From: Nonomuraea guangzhouensis
GTDB lineage: Bacteria > Actinomycetota > Actinomycetes > Streptosporangiales > Streptosporangiaceae
DNA length: 64,000 nucleotides
Direction of reading: 5' to 3'
Assembly: GCF_019396345.1 (NCBI RefSeq)
Contig: NZ_JAHKRM010000017.1
Span: 62,001-126,000, forward strand
Of this stretch, positions 17,347 to 26,571 are shown one piece after another. The first letter of the stretch is position 1. The number at the start of each line of letters is the position of its first letter. Both the position numbers and the translations under genes were made by a program. The notes below the pieces were generated by a model, which saw nothing but the letters and a program-made list of their open reading frames with translations, did no database searches and had not been told where the DNA came from.

Positions 17347-18304
17347 GGATCACCTTGCCCATGGTGTTCCTGCTCTCCAAGGCCGCGTGGGCGGCGGCGG
17401 CCTCCGCCAGCGGGAAAGACTGGACCGCGGGCGTGAGCTCGCCGTTCGCCGCCGCCTCCAGGGCCCGGTCCCGCAGGTCGGCGCGGCCGCCCTCGCGGCT
17501 GAGCAGGTAGCCGATGCCGTCGTACGAGGTCACACCGCGGGCCTTCAACTCGGCCTCCTCAGGGTGGAACCACTCCCCCGACGCCTGCCCGAACACGACC
17601 TGCCGCCCGCCCTCGCCGAGGAGTTCGAACGCGGCCCGGCCGAGCTTGCCGCCCACCCCGTCGAAGACGACGGTGACGTCGCCGATCGACTCCCGCACCA
17701 CGTCGGCCCAATCGGGCGCGTCGTAGTCGGCCGCCAGGTCGGCGCCCAGCGAGCGGACCCGGGCCGCCTTCGCGGGGCCGCCCGCGGCGCCGACGACCGT
17801 CGCGCCCACCCGGCGGGCGTGCTGGACGAGCAGGGTGCCGATCCCGCCGGCGGCGGCCATGACCAGCACCACGTCCGAGGCGGTCACCGGGGCGACCTCC
17901 AGCACGCCCAGCGTGGTGGCGCCGGTCGTGTGCATGGCGACCGCCGCACCGTACTCCAGCCGGTCCGGCAGCACCACGAGCCCGGCGGCGGGCGCGACGG
18001 CGAGGGACGCGTAGCCGCCCGACGTCACCTCGCCGGTCACCACACGGCTGCCCACCAGGCCGGTGTCGACGCCGGCACCCACCGACTCGACCACCCCCGC
18101 CACCTCGCTGCCGAACGTCGTGGGCAGGTCGGGCGCGGGGTGCGGGCCGACGGGGATGCCCCGTCTGAACAGCGTCTCGATGAAGTGCACACCGATGGCG
18201 TGTACGGCGATGCGGACCTCGCCGGGGCCTGGGGAGGGGTCGGGGACGGACTCATAGCGGAGGTTCTCGGCGGGACCGTAGGAATGGAGCCTTATCGTGT
18301 GCAT
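17336..18304 (-). CDS. Zinc-independent medium-chain reductase (NADPH:quinone reductase type)
   Basis: The 322-residue protein has an N-terminal GroES-like substrate domain (GPGEVRIAVHAIGVHFIETLFRRG) and a Rossmann domain with AAAGGIGTLLVQHARRVGATVVG at about 155-178. The catalytic and structural zinc Cys ligands of alcohol dehydrogenases are absent, and VFDGVGG and the terminal AAHAALESRNTMGKVIL are characteristic of QOR/zeta-crystallin reductases. It probably reduces quinones or enones using NADPH. It is convergent with, and overlaps, the F420 oxidoreductase gene. Confidence 0.88.
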   Translation of the reverse strand: MHTIRLHSYGPAENLRYESVPDPSPGPGEVRIAVHAIGVHFIETLFRRGIPVGPHPAPDLPTTFGSEVAGVVESVGAGVDTGLVGSRVVTGEVTSGGYASLAVAPAAGLVVLPDRLEYGAAVAMHTTGATTLGVLEVAPVTASDVVLVMAAAGGIGTLLVQHARRVGATVVGAAGGPAKAARVRSLGADLAADYDAPDWADVVRESIGDVTVVFDGVGGKLGRAAFELLGEGGRQVVFGQASGEWFHPEEAELKARGVTSYDGIGYLLSREGGRADLRDRALEAAANGELTPAVQSFPLAEAAAAHAALESRNTMGKVILIP

Positions 18305-18363
18305 GCCTCCCAGCCTGCTACCTGAACCATGGTTGAGGTCAACCGTGCCGGATGATGGGGGGC

Positions 18364-18948
18364 ATGGATGAGATGGTGTTGCTCAGGCATGGCGCGACAG
18401 AGTGGAGCACGGCGGGCAAGCACACGGGCCGCACCGACGTGCCGTTGACGTCCGCCGGCGAGGAGCAGGCGCGGGCGCTGGCGCCGCTGGTCAAGGAGGT
18501 GCCGTTCGATCTGGTGCTGGTGTCCCCCGCCCAGCGGGCCCGCCGCACGGCGGAGCTGGCCGGGCTGCAGACGTATGAGGTGGATGCGGATCTGTGGGAG
18601 TGGGACTACGGCGGCTACGAGGGCATCACCACGCCGACGATCCGGGAGACCCATCCGGGCTGGTACCTGTGGCGTGACGGCGTGATCCCCGGCGACGCCG
18701 AGCACCCCGGCGAGAGCGCGGCCGACGTCGGGGCGCGGGCCGACCGGGTGATCGCCAGGGCGAAGGCGGCCGAGGGACGGGTGGCACTGGTGGCGCACGG
18801 GCACTTCCTGCGCGTGCTGACGGCCCGCTGGCTGGGCCTGCCGCCCGCCGACGGCCGCCTGCTCAAGCTCGACACCGGCACATACTCACGGCTCGGCTTC
18901 GAACACGCCGAACCCGTGGTGACGACCTGGAACGCCCCGGTCACCTGA
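18364..18948 (+). CDS. Histidine phosphatase family protein (phosphoglycerate mutase-like)
   Basis: The active-site motif LLRHGATEWS (RHG with the phospho-accepting His) lies at the N-terminus, and the second catalytic His is in LVAHGHFLRVL near residue 146. WEWDYGGYEG supplies the usual acidic loop. With the ATG at 18364 (GGGGGG upstream) it has 194 residues; an in-frame ATG at 18352 adds four. It should be a broad-specificity acid or sugar phosphatase. It is convergent with the short sigma gene, 21 nt away. Confidence 0.87.
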   Translation: MDEMVLLRHGATEWSTAGKHTGRTDVPLTSAGEEQARALAPLVKEVPFDLVLVSPAQRARRTAELAGLQTYEVDADLWEWDYGGYEGITTPTIRETHPGWYLWRDGVIPGDAEHPGESAADVGARADRVIARAKAAEGRVALVAHGHFLRVLTARWLGLPPADGRLLKLDTGTYSRLGFEHAEPVVTTWNAPVT

Positions 18949-18969
18949 CCCAGCACAGGAAAGCGCCGG

Positions 18970-19236
18970 TCAGCCGACCTCAGCCCGTACGGCCGACGCG
19001 TGCAGCGCCTTGCTCACCAGCCAGCCGCGCAGCGAGCCGTGCCGGGGCTCGTACGACAGCGGCCGTTCCCACAGCGCGACGAACACGTCCTGGGTGATCT
19101 CCTCGGCGAACGCCCGGCTCCCCGTGATCTTGACCGCCACCCCGTACACGAACGGGCTGTGCTCGTCATAGGCGGCGGCGAGCGCGTCGAGGTCGCCCGC
19201 GACCAGGCGGGCGTGCAGGTCCAGGTCGGCGGCCAT
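18970..19236 (-). CDS. Region-2-only sigma-70-like protein
   Basis: The 88-residue product contains only sigma region 2: LVAGDLDALAAAYDEHSPFVYGVA (2.1), ITGSRAFAEEITQDVFVALWERP (2.2, core binding) and the GSLRGWLVSKALHASAV part corresponding to 2.3-2.4. It then stops; no region 4 frame follows before the convergent neighbour, only 21 nt away. It overlaps the stop of the upstream anti-sigma-like gene (ATGA). It may be a minimal sigma, a competitor for core polymerase, or a truncated remnant retained in the operon. Confidence 0.7.
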   Translation of the reverse strand: MAADLDLHARLVAGDLDALAAAYDEHSPFVYGVAVKITGSRAFAEEITQDVFVALWERPLSYEPRHGSLRGWLVSKALHASAVRAEVG

Positions 19237-20123
19237 CAGTCACACCCCAGCGTGGCCGCGGCCCGCATCAGCTCGCGGGCGAGCGCGGGATCGCCCTCGG
19301 CCGCGTACGGGAAGGAGCCCGGCGGCCACCGGCCGGCCAGCAGCTTGCAGAAGTGGACCGCGTCCGCCGACACCAGCACGGCGACGCGGTCCGGCGTCGG
19401 CGAGAGCGGGACCGTCCACGTGCCGCCGCCGGCACCCGTCAGCACGACGGTGGCGGCCACGTCGCGGCGCGGTCCCTTGACGGCCTTGGGCAGCAGGGCC
19501 AGCCCGAACTCGGCGATCATGCGCACGTGCTCGCCGTCCGGGGACGCCGCGGATCTGGCGGTGGCGCTCCTGATGTCGTCGGCGTGCGTCCAGGTCTCGA
19601 ACGTCCGCTGGATCATCGCGTGCCGCAGCGGCCCGCGCGCCGGGCGGGTGCCGGTCCCCGCCAGCTCCACTTCGACGCCGAGCAGCAGGCCGGGGCTGCC
19701 GGAGACGCGTTCGAGCAGGGATCCGGCCTGCTCGCGCCAGCGCCGGTGGACCGGCAGGCGGGCGACGGCCGGCAGGCCCATGAAGGCCGCGACCCTGGCG
19801 TCGTTGGCGGCCAGGTGCTCGACCATGCCGCGTACGGTGCCGTGCTTGGCCAGCGGCGCCTCCCACTGCGCCACGCTCAGCTCGCCCAGCAGTTCGTCCA
19901 TGAGCGCCACCTGCTGGGCGTAGGGGAAGGCCACGGCGGCGACCGCGGTCTCGGCGGGGCTGCGTCGCAGCCGCGCTTTGGACAGCATCGACTCGCGCAG
20001 TCTGGGAGGTGGGGCGATCGCCTCACCCGGCGCGTCGAGGAGCGCGATGGCCGCGCTGCAGTCCGGGCACGAGGCGACGTGGTCGTCGGAGCTCTGTCCG
20101 TTAGAGAGGTACGAGTCCGTCAT
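19236..20123 (-). CDS. Anti-sigma zinc motif fused to mycothiol-dependent maleylpyruvate isomerase-like domain
   Basis: The 295-residue protein starts with an HxxxCxxC zinc anti-sigma motif (His15, Cys19, Cys22). From about residue 60 it has a DinB/MDMPI-type four-helix domain (PYAQQVALMDELLGELSVAQWEAP, GTVRGMVEHLAANDARVAAF, FETWTHADDIR with the conserved His) and a C-terminal SCP2-like part. MDMPI-fold proteins use mycothiol, so a thiol-redox or metal-responsive anti-sigma is a reasonable guess. The order is unusual: this gene precedes the sigma-like gene, which starts inside its stop codon. Confidence 0.75.
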   Translation of the reverse strand: MTDSYLSNGQSSDDHVASCPDCSAAIALLDAPGEAIAPPPRLRESMLSKARLRRSPAETAVAAVAFPYAQQVALMDELLGELSVAQWEAPLAKHGTVRGMVEHLAANDARVAAFMGLPAVARLPVHRRWREQAGSLLERVSGSPGLLLGVEVELAGTGTRPARGPLRHAMIQRTFETWTHADDIRSATARSAASPDGEHVRMIAEFGLALLPKAVKGPRRDVAATVVLTGAGGGTWTVPLSPTPDRVAVLVSADAVHFCKLLAGRWPPGSFPYAAEGDPALARELMRAAATLGCD

Positions 20124-20144
20124 GGCTACCTCCGCAGCACGACG

Positions 20145-20903
20145 CTAACTCGATGCGCCTCCGGGCGCCAGACGGCTGCCGGGGAAGGGTGACAGGAGGG
20201 TCTCGCGCCACGGCCCGTCGAGGAAGTCGCGGGCCCGCCGTGCCCAGTCGAGCAGGCGCGGGTCGGGCGGCACCTCGTCGTCGAGGCCGAGGGCGGCGTC
20301 ACGGGCCCGCTGCGTCCTCAGGTGGTCGTCGAGCGACACGCCCCAGACCGTGACGGCCTCGGTGTCACAGAACAGGACCTCGTACAGGCCGACCAGGTGA
20401 TGGCCGTGCTCGGCCAGCAGCGGGGCGCGTTCGGTGCGGACCGCCTCCAGGTAGTCGAGTGCGGCGCCGGGTCGTACGCGGGCGCTCTCGAACACGTAGA
20501 ACTCGGCGGTGTCCACCTCGCTCAGGTCCGGGCAGCCCGGCACGGCGCCGAGCGGGCGGGAGAACGCGGAGAAGCGCAGGTCATCGATGTCGGAGAGGAA
20601 CAGGCGTTCGTCCACCCCCTGATAGATCTCCATCATCTGGCGCCAGCCGCCGTCCCAGCCGCCGTGGCAGTCCCATAACGTGACCGCCTTGAACTGCGGG
20701 TGGCCGGTGATGCCCACGGCGTAGAAGGCGCCGGCCAGGTCGATCTCGCGGGATCTGATGGACATGCCGGAGGTCAGCGTGGGCGCCTGGCGGGCCTCGT
20801 CCTCGCGCTTGTAGCGGGTCAGCCAGGTCAGGTACTCCATCGGCCGGCGCGAGTTCATCGGCCGGAAGTCGACCTCTTCGAGAAGGTAGATCCCACGCCG
20901 CAT
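20145..20903 (-). CDS. Conserved hypothetical protein, possibly dimeric alpha/beta barrel
   Basis: I do not recognise this 252-residue protein with certainty. It starts with ATG 6-7 nt after AAAGGAG. It has no signal peptide or membrane segment and contains EFYVFESARVRPGAALDYLEAVRTERAPLLAEHGHHLVGLYEVLF, which resembles NIPSNAP/dimeric alpha-beta barrel folds in pattern only. Ends acidic then basic (RDFLDGPWRETLL). It stands 21 nt upstream of the anti-sigma fusion gene on the same strand and may share its transcript. Confidence 0.6.
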   Translation of the reverse strand: MRRGIYLLEEVDFRPMNSRRPMEYLTWLTRYKREDEARQAPTLTSGMSIRSREIDLAGAFYAVGITGHPQFKAVTLWDCHGGWDGGWRQMMEIYQGVDERLFLSDIDDLRFSAFSRPLGAVPGCPDLSEVDTAEFYVFESARVRPGAALDYLEAVRTERAPLLAEHGHHLVGLYEVLFCDTEAVTVWGVSLDDHLRTQRARDAALGLDDEVPPDPRLLDWARRARDFLDGPWRETLLSPFPGSRLAPGGASS

Positions 20904-20950
20904 CCAGGGCTCCTTTGACCAAGCGATTGCTCGGCCCCCACCCTAGCTGA

Positions 20951-21208
20951 TCAAGCGACCGCTTGGGTAGGCTGCGGCCCCCTCCCCGTCAGCCACTCCA
21001 GCACTCTGCGGTGCCCGGAGGCGGCGTCCTCGAAGTGTCCCCAGTGCCAGTAACGCGGTTGGTCACGGACGCCCGTGACCCAGGTGCGATAGGAGACGGC
21101 ACCGCCGGAGGCCGCGGGCGCGACGCCGTAGGTGCGTATCACGACCTTGCCGCCGGGTGCGAAGAGCACGTCGTCGGCGATCGGATAGAGGGTCATTTGG
21201 TCGAGCAT
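20951..21208 (-). CDS. Small hypothetical protein
   Basis: The 85-residue product is Trp/Tyr-rich in its second half (YRTWVTGVRDQPRYWHWGHFEDA) with no recognised motif, signal or membrane helix. GAG lies just before the ATG at 21206-21208. An internal ATG four codons later is an alternative start. It lies upstream of the previous hypothetical gene in the same direction. Confidence 0.5.
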   Translation of the reverse strand: MLDQMTLYPIADDVLFAPGGKVVIRTYGVAPAASGGAVSYRTWVTGVRDQPRYWHWGHFEDAASGHRRVLEWLTGRGPQPTQAVA

Positions 21209-21295
21209 GTCTCGATCATGGAGGCCGGAGGAGGCAGGGCGGTTACGTCTCCGGCGCGCCTCCGTTAAGGAGCCGCGCCGGAGGTTAACAGCCTG

Positions 21296-21532
21296 TTACA
21301 CCATCAGGCCGTCGAACTCCCCATCCTTCACTCCGAGCACGAGGGCCCGGATCTCGTCGCGGGTGTAGATCAGGGCCGGGCCATCGGGGAAGCGCGAGTT
21401 TCGCACCGCCACCCCGCCGTCGGGGAGCTTCGCGAGTTCGACGCAGTTCCCCTGTGAGTTGCTGTAGCGGCTCTTGCGCCAGGCGACCTGCTTGAGGTCG
21501 GCCGCGGGCATGCCGTTATAGGTCTGCTTCAT
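21296..21532 (-). CDS. DUF397 protein
   Basis: The 78-residue protein contains the DUF397 core: WRKSRYSNSQGNCVELA, then GGVAVRNSRFPDGPALIYT. DUF397 proteins in actinomycetes are small cytoplasmic partners (toxin-like or activator roles have been proposed) of XRE regulators of the Scr1/DUF5753 type. The gene begins directly after the stop of exactly such a regulator, so the pair is translationally coupled. Confidence 0.92.
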   Translation of the reverse strand: MKQTYNGMPAADLKQVAWRKSRYSNSQGNCVELAKLPDGGVAVRNSRFPDGPALIYTRDEIRALVLGVKDGEFDGLMV

Positions 21533-22399
21533 CTACATCTTTCTGAGAAGACCGCCGATGAGCTCGACTGTGCCCCCTGGCGTGGTGCTCTCCACGCATA
21601 ACTGCTCCATAGCCGTGAGATATGGATCGATGTCCTCACGCTTGTCCAGGTACAGGGCACCCCAGAGCTGCTCGACATAGACAACGTCCGACAAGTCGGA
21701 CTCGGGAAATCGCAAGATGCTGAAAGCGCCACCTTCAGCGGCATGCATGCCGTACCTGAAGGGCATCACCTGAATGGTGATGTTGGGAAGGGCGGCGACC
21801 TCCAGCAGATGCTGAAGCTGTTCGGACATGACCTCCCGCCCGCCGATGGTCCTCTTGAGGGTCGCTTCGTCGATGACCGCCCACAGTCGCGGGCCGTCCT
21901 TCTGCGTGAAGCGCTCTTGTCGCTGCATGCGCAGATGCACGCGGCGCTCGATCTGCCCAGGGGTCTCATCGGGGTTGCCGAGTCGGTATACCGCGCGTGC
22001 GTAAGCAGCCGTCTGCAGCAGGCCAGGCACGAACTGCACCTCATAGGTACGGATCACGCTGGCTGCTTCCTCCAACCCCACGTACGTGGTGAACCACGCG
22101 GGCAGAACGGCTGAATACTTGTGCCACCACCCGGGGGTGTTGGCTTCGCGGACCATCTCCAGCAGGGCACGGCGCTCGGCGTCGTCGACGACGCCGTACA
22201 GGGTGAGCAGGTCCTCCACATCGCGTGTCTTGAATCCGACGCGACCGAGTTCCATACGGCTGATCTTGGACTCGGACGCCCGGATGTGGAATCCGGCCTG
22301 GTCGCGGGTGAGCTCGCTGGCTTCACGCAGCCGCCGCAAACTGGCGCCAAGCATGATGCGCCGAACGGTCGAACCTGAACCGGGCGGATCGAGGGACAC
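21533..22399 (-). CDS. XRE-family regulator with DUF5753 (Scr1-type) domain
   Basis: Starting at GTG (AAGGAG upstream), the protein is 288 residues. Residues about 12-75 form the XRE helix-turn-helix (LGASLRRLREASELTRDQAGFHIRASESKISRMELGR), and residues about 95-285 are the DUF5753 domain (VPGLLQTAAYARAVY, VIDEATLKR, LPNITIQVMPF, VVYVEQLWGALYLD). These regulators act with DUF397 partners in development and stress in streptomycete relatives. It is divergent from a HATPase-fold gene, the usual three-gene unit. Confidence 0.92.
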   Translation of the reverse strand: MSLDPPGSGSTVRRIMLGASLRRLREASELTRDQAGFHIRASESKISRMELGRVGFKTRDVEDLLTLYGVVDDAERRALLEMVREANTPGWWHKYSAVLPAWFTTYVGLEEAASVIRTYEVQFVPGLLQTAAYARAVYRLGNPDETPGQIERRVHLRMQRQERFTQKDGPRLWAVIDEATLKRTIGGREVMSEQLQHLLEVAALPNITIQVMPFRYGMHAAEGGAFSILRFPESDLSDVVYVEQLWGALYLDKREDIDPYLTAMEQLCVESTTPGGTVELIGGLLRKM

Positions 22400-22575
22400 G
22401 TGCTGCTCCTTGGTCGTTTCCTTAGCACACAGTCTGTCACTCCACGGCCGAAAGATCATATGCCGCGGACAAGATCCCCTTTCCCACCGATTGACCTTTT
22501 GAGGCAAAGGTAGCGGTTGCACGCGGTGTCTGCACGTGCATTCGCTCTTGCACCTGCACGAGAGTTTGCTCCAGA

Positions 22576-23082
22576 ATGATCAATGTGCAATCCACCACGG
22601 TGACGCAGGGCCAGTGGACCACGTTCGACTGGTGGCCCCCGGTCGGGTGGTGGCCGGAGGCCGCGCGTGACCTGCTGGTTCCAGGGCCGGCCAGGAGCGC
22701 CACGTTCGTGCTCCCGCCCACGCCGTCCTCGATCCACGCCGTCCGCAGCTACACCAACGGCACCCTGACGGCGTGGGGGCTCGGCGAGCTGGTCGAGAAC
22801 ATGGAGCTGGTGGTCTCCGAGTTGGCGACCAACGCGCTGCGGCACGGGTTACACCTGGCCGAGGGCCGTTGCCAGCGCCCGGTCCACATGTCCCTGGTGC
22901 GCCGCGGCCCGCTGGTTACCAGCGCCTTCACCGATCCAGGCTCCTCGGTGCCCACGCTGAGATACCCTGGCCCTCTCGACACCGGCGGCCTCGGACTCCA
23001 CATCGTCGAATCGCTCAGCCATCGATGGGGCTGGTCCGCACTCGCGCCCCACGGGAAGATCGTCTGGGCAGTCCTCTCCTGA
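22576..23082 (+). CDS. ATP-binding (HATPase_c, anti-sigma kinase-like) protein
   Basis: This 168-residue protein carries a GHKL ATP-binding fold: VENMELVVSELATNALRHG is the N-box, DPGSSVP the D-box region and DTGGLGLHIVESLSHRWGW the G-box. There is no histidine-kinase dimerisation domain, as in RsbW/SpoIIAB-like anti-sigma kinases. The first ~45 residues are Trp/Pro-rich and unusual. It is divergent from the XRE/DUF397 pair, forming the trio common in filamentous actinomycetes. Confidence 0.85.
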   Translation: MINVQSTTVTQGQWTTFDWWPPVGWWPEAARDLLVPGPARSATFVLPPTPSSIHAVRSYTNGTLTAWGLGELVENMELVVSELATNALRHGLHLAEGRCQRPVHMSLVRRGPLVTSAFTDPGSSVPTLRYPGPLDTGGLGLHIVESLSHRWGWSALAPHGKIVWAVLS

Positions 23083-23161
23083 CCGGGGGTGATCTGCATT
23101 ACCGTGGATGCTCATGGCTCACGGTGAGTCCCTGCGTGCGACCCCATGAGAGTGCTGACAG

Positions 23162-25579
23162 ATGGATGATCACCTGCTCGGCTGGCTACGAACACTTGAC
23201 GAAGACAGGCTGGGACGCATCCTGGCGACCCGGCCCGACGCCATCGCGGCGCCGTGGCCGCGGCGGCTCGACACCCTGGCCCAACGGCTCGGCAACGGAT
23301 TCGCCGTGATGGAGGCCCTGCGCGGCCTGCCTCTTCCCTGCCTTGAGCTGGCTCAGGCGTGCCTGGTCGTCCGGCACGCCACTCCCGAGCGGCTGGCGGC
23401 CTTCCTCGGCGTGCCGGCCGAGGAGATGACCCCCTGGCTCGACCTCCTCCATGATCACGCGCTTGCCTGGCCCGACGGCGAGGGCGTCATCCGCCTGGCC
23501 GAGGCCGTGTCCCGGTGGTGGACCGCGCCCCTCGGCCTGGGCGAGCCGCTCGACCACTACCTCAACTCCTGGACGATCAGCGCCGACACGCTGCGCTCGC
23601 TCGCCCGAAACCTGGGGCTCCCGCCCCACGGCAACAAGCGCCGCACGATCAGCCGGGCGAGCGAGGTGCTCGGCGACCGCGCACGGCTCGACGCGTTGCT
23701 GCGTCACGCCCCCGAGGGCACGGTCAAGCTGCTCGACGGCTTCGCCTGGGACGGCCCGGTACGCGACGTCGACGGCGGCCGGTTCGTCCTGCCCGGCACG
23801 CCGGAGAAGTGGTCCGCCGACCACGGCCTGCTCTACCGGCCGAGCTGGCACGTCGCCGAGATGCCGCGCGAGGTGGCGCTCGGTCTGCGCGGCCCCGGCT
23901 ACCACCCGCCGTTCACCCCCGAGCCGCCCGAGGTGGTCACGATCCCGATCGACCCGGAAGAGGTCGATCACCTGATGACGCTGGCCGCCCCGCACGTGGT
24001 CGAACGGTGCGCGGCGCTGCTCGACAACACCTCCAAGGCGCCGCTGCCGCTGCTGAAGACCGGCGGCGTGGGCGTGCGCGAGGTACGCAGGGTGGCCAAG
24101 GAGACCGGCTGCGACGAGGACGAGACCCGGCTGCTGCTGGAGGTCTGCACCGTGGCCAGGCTGCTGGCCTGGGACGAGCCGTCCGGCGGCATGATCCCCA
24201 CCGAGCGGTTCGACCGCTGGCGGCTCGACGAGGGCTCGGCCAGGCTGCGGGTGCTGCTGTCGGCCTGGTGGCGCATGGAGCGCTCGTCGCTGCGCAAGAT
24301 CGACGGCAAGTACGGCACCGTGCTGGGCGACGAGCAGTCGGGCGCCGCCGTGGCGCGCGTGCGCCGGGCGGTGCTGTCGGTCCTGTCCCACCTGCCGTCC
24401 GGCACGGCCTTCGCCGACCGCGCCAGCCTGGTCCGCAACGTTCATTGGCACTCTCCGCTGCTCGATCAGTCCCTGCTGGCCGAGTGCACGTCCGCGGTGC
24501 TCGACGAGGCGCGGCTGCTCGGCCTGCTGGCCAACGACTCGCTCACCGACCTGGGCCGGGCGCTGGCCGGGCTGGCCGCCAAGGCGGGCGACGAGAGCGA
24601 CGACGCGGTGCCGCTGGTCGAGCACGACCCGATGCTCATGGAGGCCTCGACCAGGGCGCTGGCCAGCGTCCGCAGGAGCGCGCTGTTCGGACCCGACCTG
24701 ACCGCGGTGGTGACGGGACCGCCGTCCGCCGAGCTGGCCGCGCTGCTCGACCGGGTGGCCGAGCGGGAGTCACGGGGCGCGGCCTCGGTGTGGCGGTTCA
24801 CCACCGAGAGCGTGCGCCGCGCGCTGGACCACGGCTACGACGCCGACGAGCTGCTGACGGAGTTGTCCGGCGTCGGCACCATCCCGCAGCCGCTCGAATA
24901 CCTCGTACGCGACGTGGCCCGCCGGCACGGCGAGGTGACGGTGACCATGGTGGGCTGCGTGGTGCAGGCCTCCGACCCGGCCCTGCTCGCCGAGATCGCC
25001 GGCCACCGGCGGCTGACCCGGCTCGGCCTGCGGCTGCTCGCCCCCACCGTGCTGGTGAGCTCGGCGGGCCCCGAACGCACGCTCGGCGCGCTGCGGGAGG
25101 CCGGCTACTCGCCGGTCCCGGTCGTCGACGGTGGCGGCGAGATCACGATCCGCCGCACCCGCGTCGAGGAGCCGCAGAACGGCAAGCTCATCCTGCTGCC
25201 CGGCGGCCAGGTGGCCGAGCTGTCGGAGTTCGCGGCGGAGTTCGAGGCGATGCCGCACAACCTCGCCGAGCCGGTCCCCGACCCGCACGAGCACGCCGCC
25301 CGCCTGATCGCCGCCGACCGCGCGGCGAACGAGCGCAGCGGGCGCACCTGGGCCGTCATCGGCCGGATGGCGACCAGGCTGCCGACGGCGCAGCAGTCAC
25401 TGCTCGGCTTCGTCGTCGACCGGGGCGTACGCGCCGGCATCACGCTGACCGACGGCCTGACCGCGACGATCAGCCACGGCGAGCTCAAGGGCGGCGCCCT
25501 CGACGCCTGGTGTGAAGAGGCCGGCGATTACCTGGAGTTCCCGCTGGCCGAGATCGTCGAGGTCACGGGAGCTTACTAG
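23162..25579 (+). CDS. Helicase-associated domain protein (XPB N-terminal-like)
   Basis: The 805-residue protein begins LLGWLRTLDEDRLGRILATRPDA, typical of actinobacterial helicase-associated proteins found with or near XPB-type helicases. Middle regions contain winged-helix-like repeats, and about 490-620 (SVWRFTTESVRRALDHGYDADELLTELS, then PLEYLVRDVARRHGEVTV) matches the Helicase_C_3/XPB-Ssl2 N-terminal-like domain. No Walker motifs are visible, so it is an accessory rather than a helicase itself. Its end overlaps the convergent siderophore-binding gene by 17 nt. Confidence 0.8.
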   Translation: MDDHLLGWLRTLDEDRLGRILATRPDAIAAPWPRRLDTLAQRLGNGFAVMEALRGLPLPCLELAQACLVVRHATPERLAAFLGVPAEEMTPWLDLLHDHALAWPDGEGVIRLAEAVSRWWTAPLGLGEPLDHYLNSWTISADTLRSLARNLGLPPHGNKRRTISRASEVLGDRARLDALLRHAPEGTVKLLDGFAWDGPVRDVDGGRFVLPGTPEKWSADHGLLYRPSWHVAEMPREVALGLRGPGYHPPFTPEPPEVVTIPIDPEEVDHLMTLAAPHVVERCAALLDNTSKAPLPLLKTGGVGVREVRRVAKETGCDEDETRLLLEVCTVARLLAWDEPSGGMIPTERFDRWRLDEGSARLRVLLSAWWRMERSSLRKIDGKYGTVLGDEQSGAAVARVRRAVLSVLSHLPSGTAFADRASLVRNVHWHSPLLDQSLLAECTSAVLDEARLLGLLANDSLTDLGRALAGLAAKAGDESDDAVPLVEHDPMLMEASTRALASVRRSALFGPDLTAVVTGPPSAELAALLDRVAERESRGAASVWRFTTESVRRALDHGYDADELLTELSGVGTIPQPLEYLVRDVARRHGEVTVTMVGCVVQASDPALLAEIAGHRRLTRLGLRLLAPTVLVSSAGPERTLGALREAGYSPVPVVDGGGEITIRRTRVEEPQNGKLILLPGGQVAELSEFAAEFEAMPHNLAEPVPDPHEHAARLIAADRAANERSGRTWAVIGRMATRLPTAQQSLLGFVVDRGVRAGITLTDGLTATISHGELKGGALDAWCEEAGDYLEFPLAEIVEVTGAY

Positions 25580-26561
25580 CCTTCTTCAGGTTGGCCACCA
25601 GGCCCTCCACGAAGTCGGCGTAGCCCTGATAGCTGTAGGGGGCCTCGGCGCTCCACGGGTAGAGCTGCCCGGCCTTGACCGCGGGCAGCTTGGCGAAGGT
25701 GGGCTTCTTCATCATCTCCGCGGGCTTGAGCGACTGGGTGCGGGTGTCGTAGAGGATGACGTCGGCGTCGTAGGTGTCGGCGTTCTCCCAGCTCAGCGTC
25801 TGGAAGAAGCCGCCCTCGTCGACCTTGGAGGGCTTGACGACGTTCAGGCCGTTCTCGGTGAGGTGCACGATGTCCGGGTATTCGGGCGGGTTCACCACCC
25901 ACATGGAGTCGGGGCCCGCCGACATCATGAGGATCTTGAGGTCCTTGAACGCCGCCAGCTCCTTGCCGGCCGCCTCCAGGCGGGCCTTGGCCTCCGGCAC
26001 CCCTTGCAGGTCCGCGCCCAGCGACTTGGCCAGCTCCTCGTACTTGCCGATCACCTGCATGGCGCTGCGCCCGGTGAGCATGATGCCGGCCGTCGGGGCG
26101 ACCTGCTCGATCGTGGCCTTCGACTTCTCCGGCACGTACCAGAGCGTGCCCTTGATGTACATGCTGCTGACCAGCAGGTCGGGCTGGAGCGCGATGTACT
26201 GCTCGACGTTGAACTCGTCCCAGACGTTGCCCAGTCCCCGCACCTTGGTGATGTCGACGTTGCCCACCTGGGGGTCTCGGGTGCCGTCCTTGAGCTTGTG
26301 CGGGCCGAAGACGCCGACCGGGCGCACGCCGAAGTCCCACAACGCCGCCGCGGCGCCGACCTGGGCGACCACGCGGGCGGGGCGCTTGGGCAGGTCGAGC
26401 TTCTTGTCACGGTCGTCGGTGAACGTCCATCCGCCCGCCGCAGCGGTCGGGGCCGCCTGCGTGGGGGTGCCCTCGTCACCGCAGGCCGCCAGCGTCAGGG
26501 CCGCCGCGAAACCTGCCGTGGCCGCGAGGAAACCCCTGCGAGGCAGTACCGGTCCCGACAT
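25563..26561 (-). CDS. Iron-siderophore ABC transporter substrate-binding lipoprotein
   Basis: The 332-residue protein has an RR-containing signal (LPRRGFLAATAGFAAALTLAAC) with a LAAC lipobox, so it should be anchored to the outer face of the membrane. The FecB-like fold is indicated by PARVVAQVGAAAALWDFGVRPVG, then DLLVSSMYIKG and DVILYDTRTQSLKP. I choose the second ATG (26559-26561), 6 nt after AGGAG. It is divergent from the permease/ATPase genes across probable iron boxes and completes the importer. Confidence 0.9.
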   Translation of the reverse strand: MSGPVLPRRGFLAATAGFAAALTLAACGDEGTPTQAAPTAAAGGWTFTDDRDKKLDLPKRPARVVAQVGAAAALWDFGVRPVGVFGPHKLKDGTRDPQVGNVDITKVRGLGNVWDEFNVEQYIALQPDLLVSSMYIKGTLWYVPEKSKATIEQVAPTAGIMLTGRSAMQVIGKYEELAKSLGADLQGVPEAKARLEAAGKELAAFKDLKILMMSAGPDSMWVVNPPEYPDIVHLTENGLNVVKPSKVDEGGFFQTLSWENADTYDADVILYDTRTQSLKPAEMMKKPTFAKLPAVKAGQLYPWSAEAPYSYQGYADFVEGLVANLKKASKLP

Positions 26562-26571
26562 GTCCATCTCC

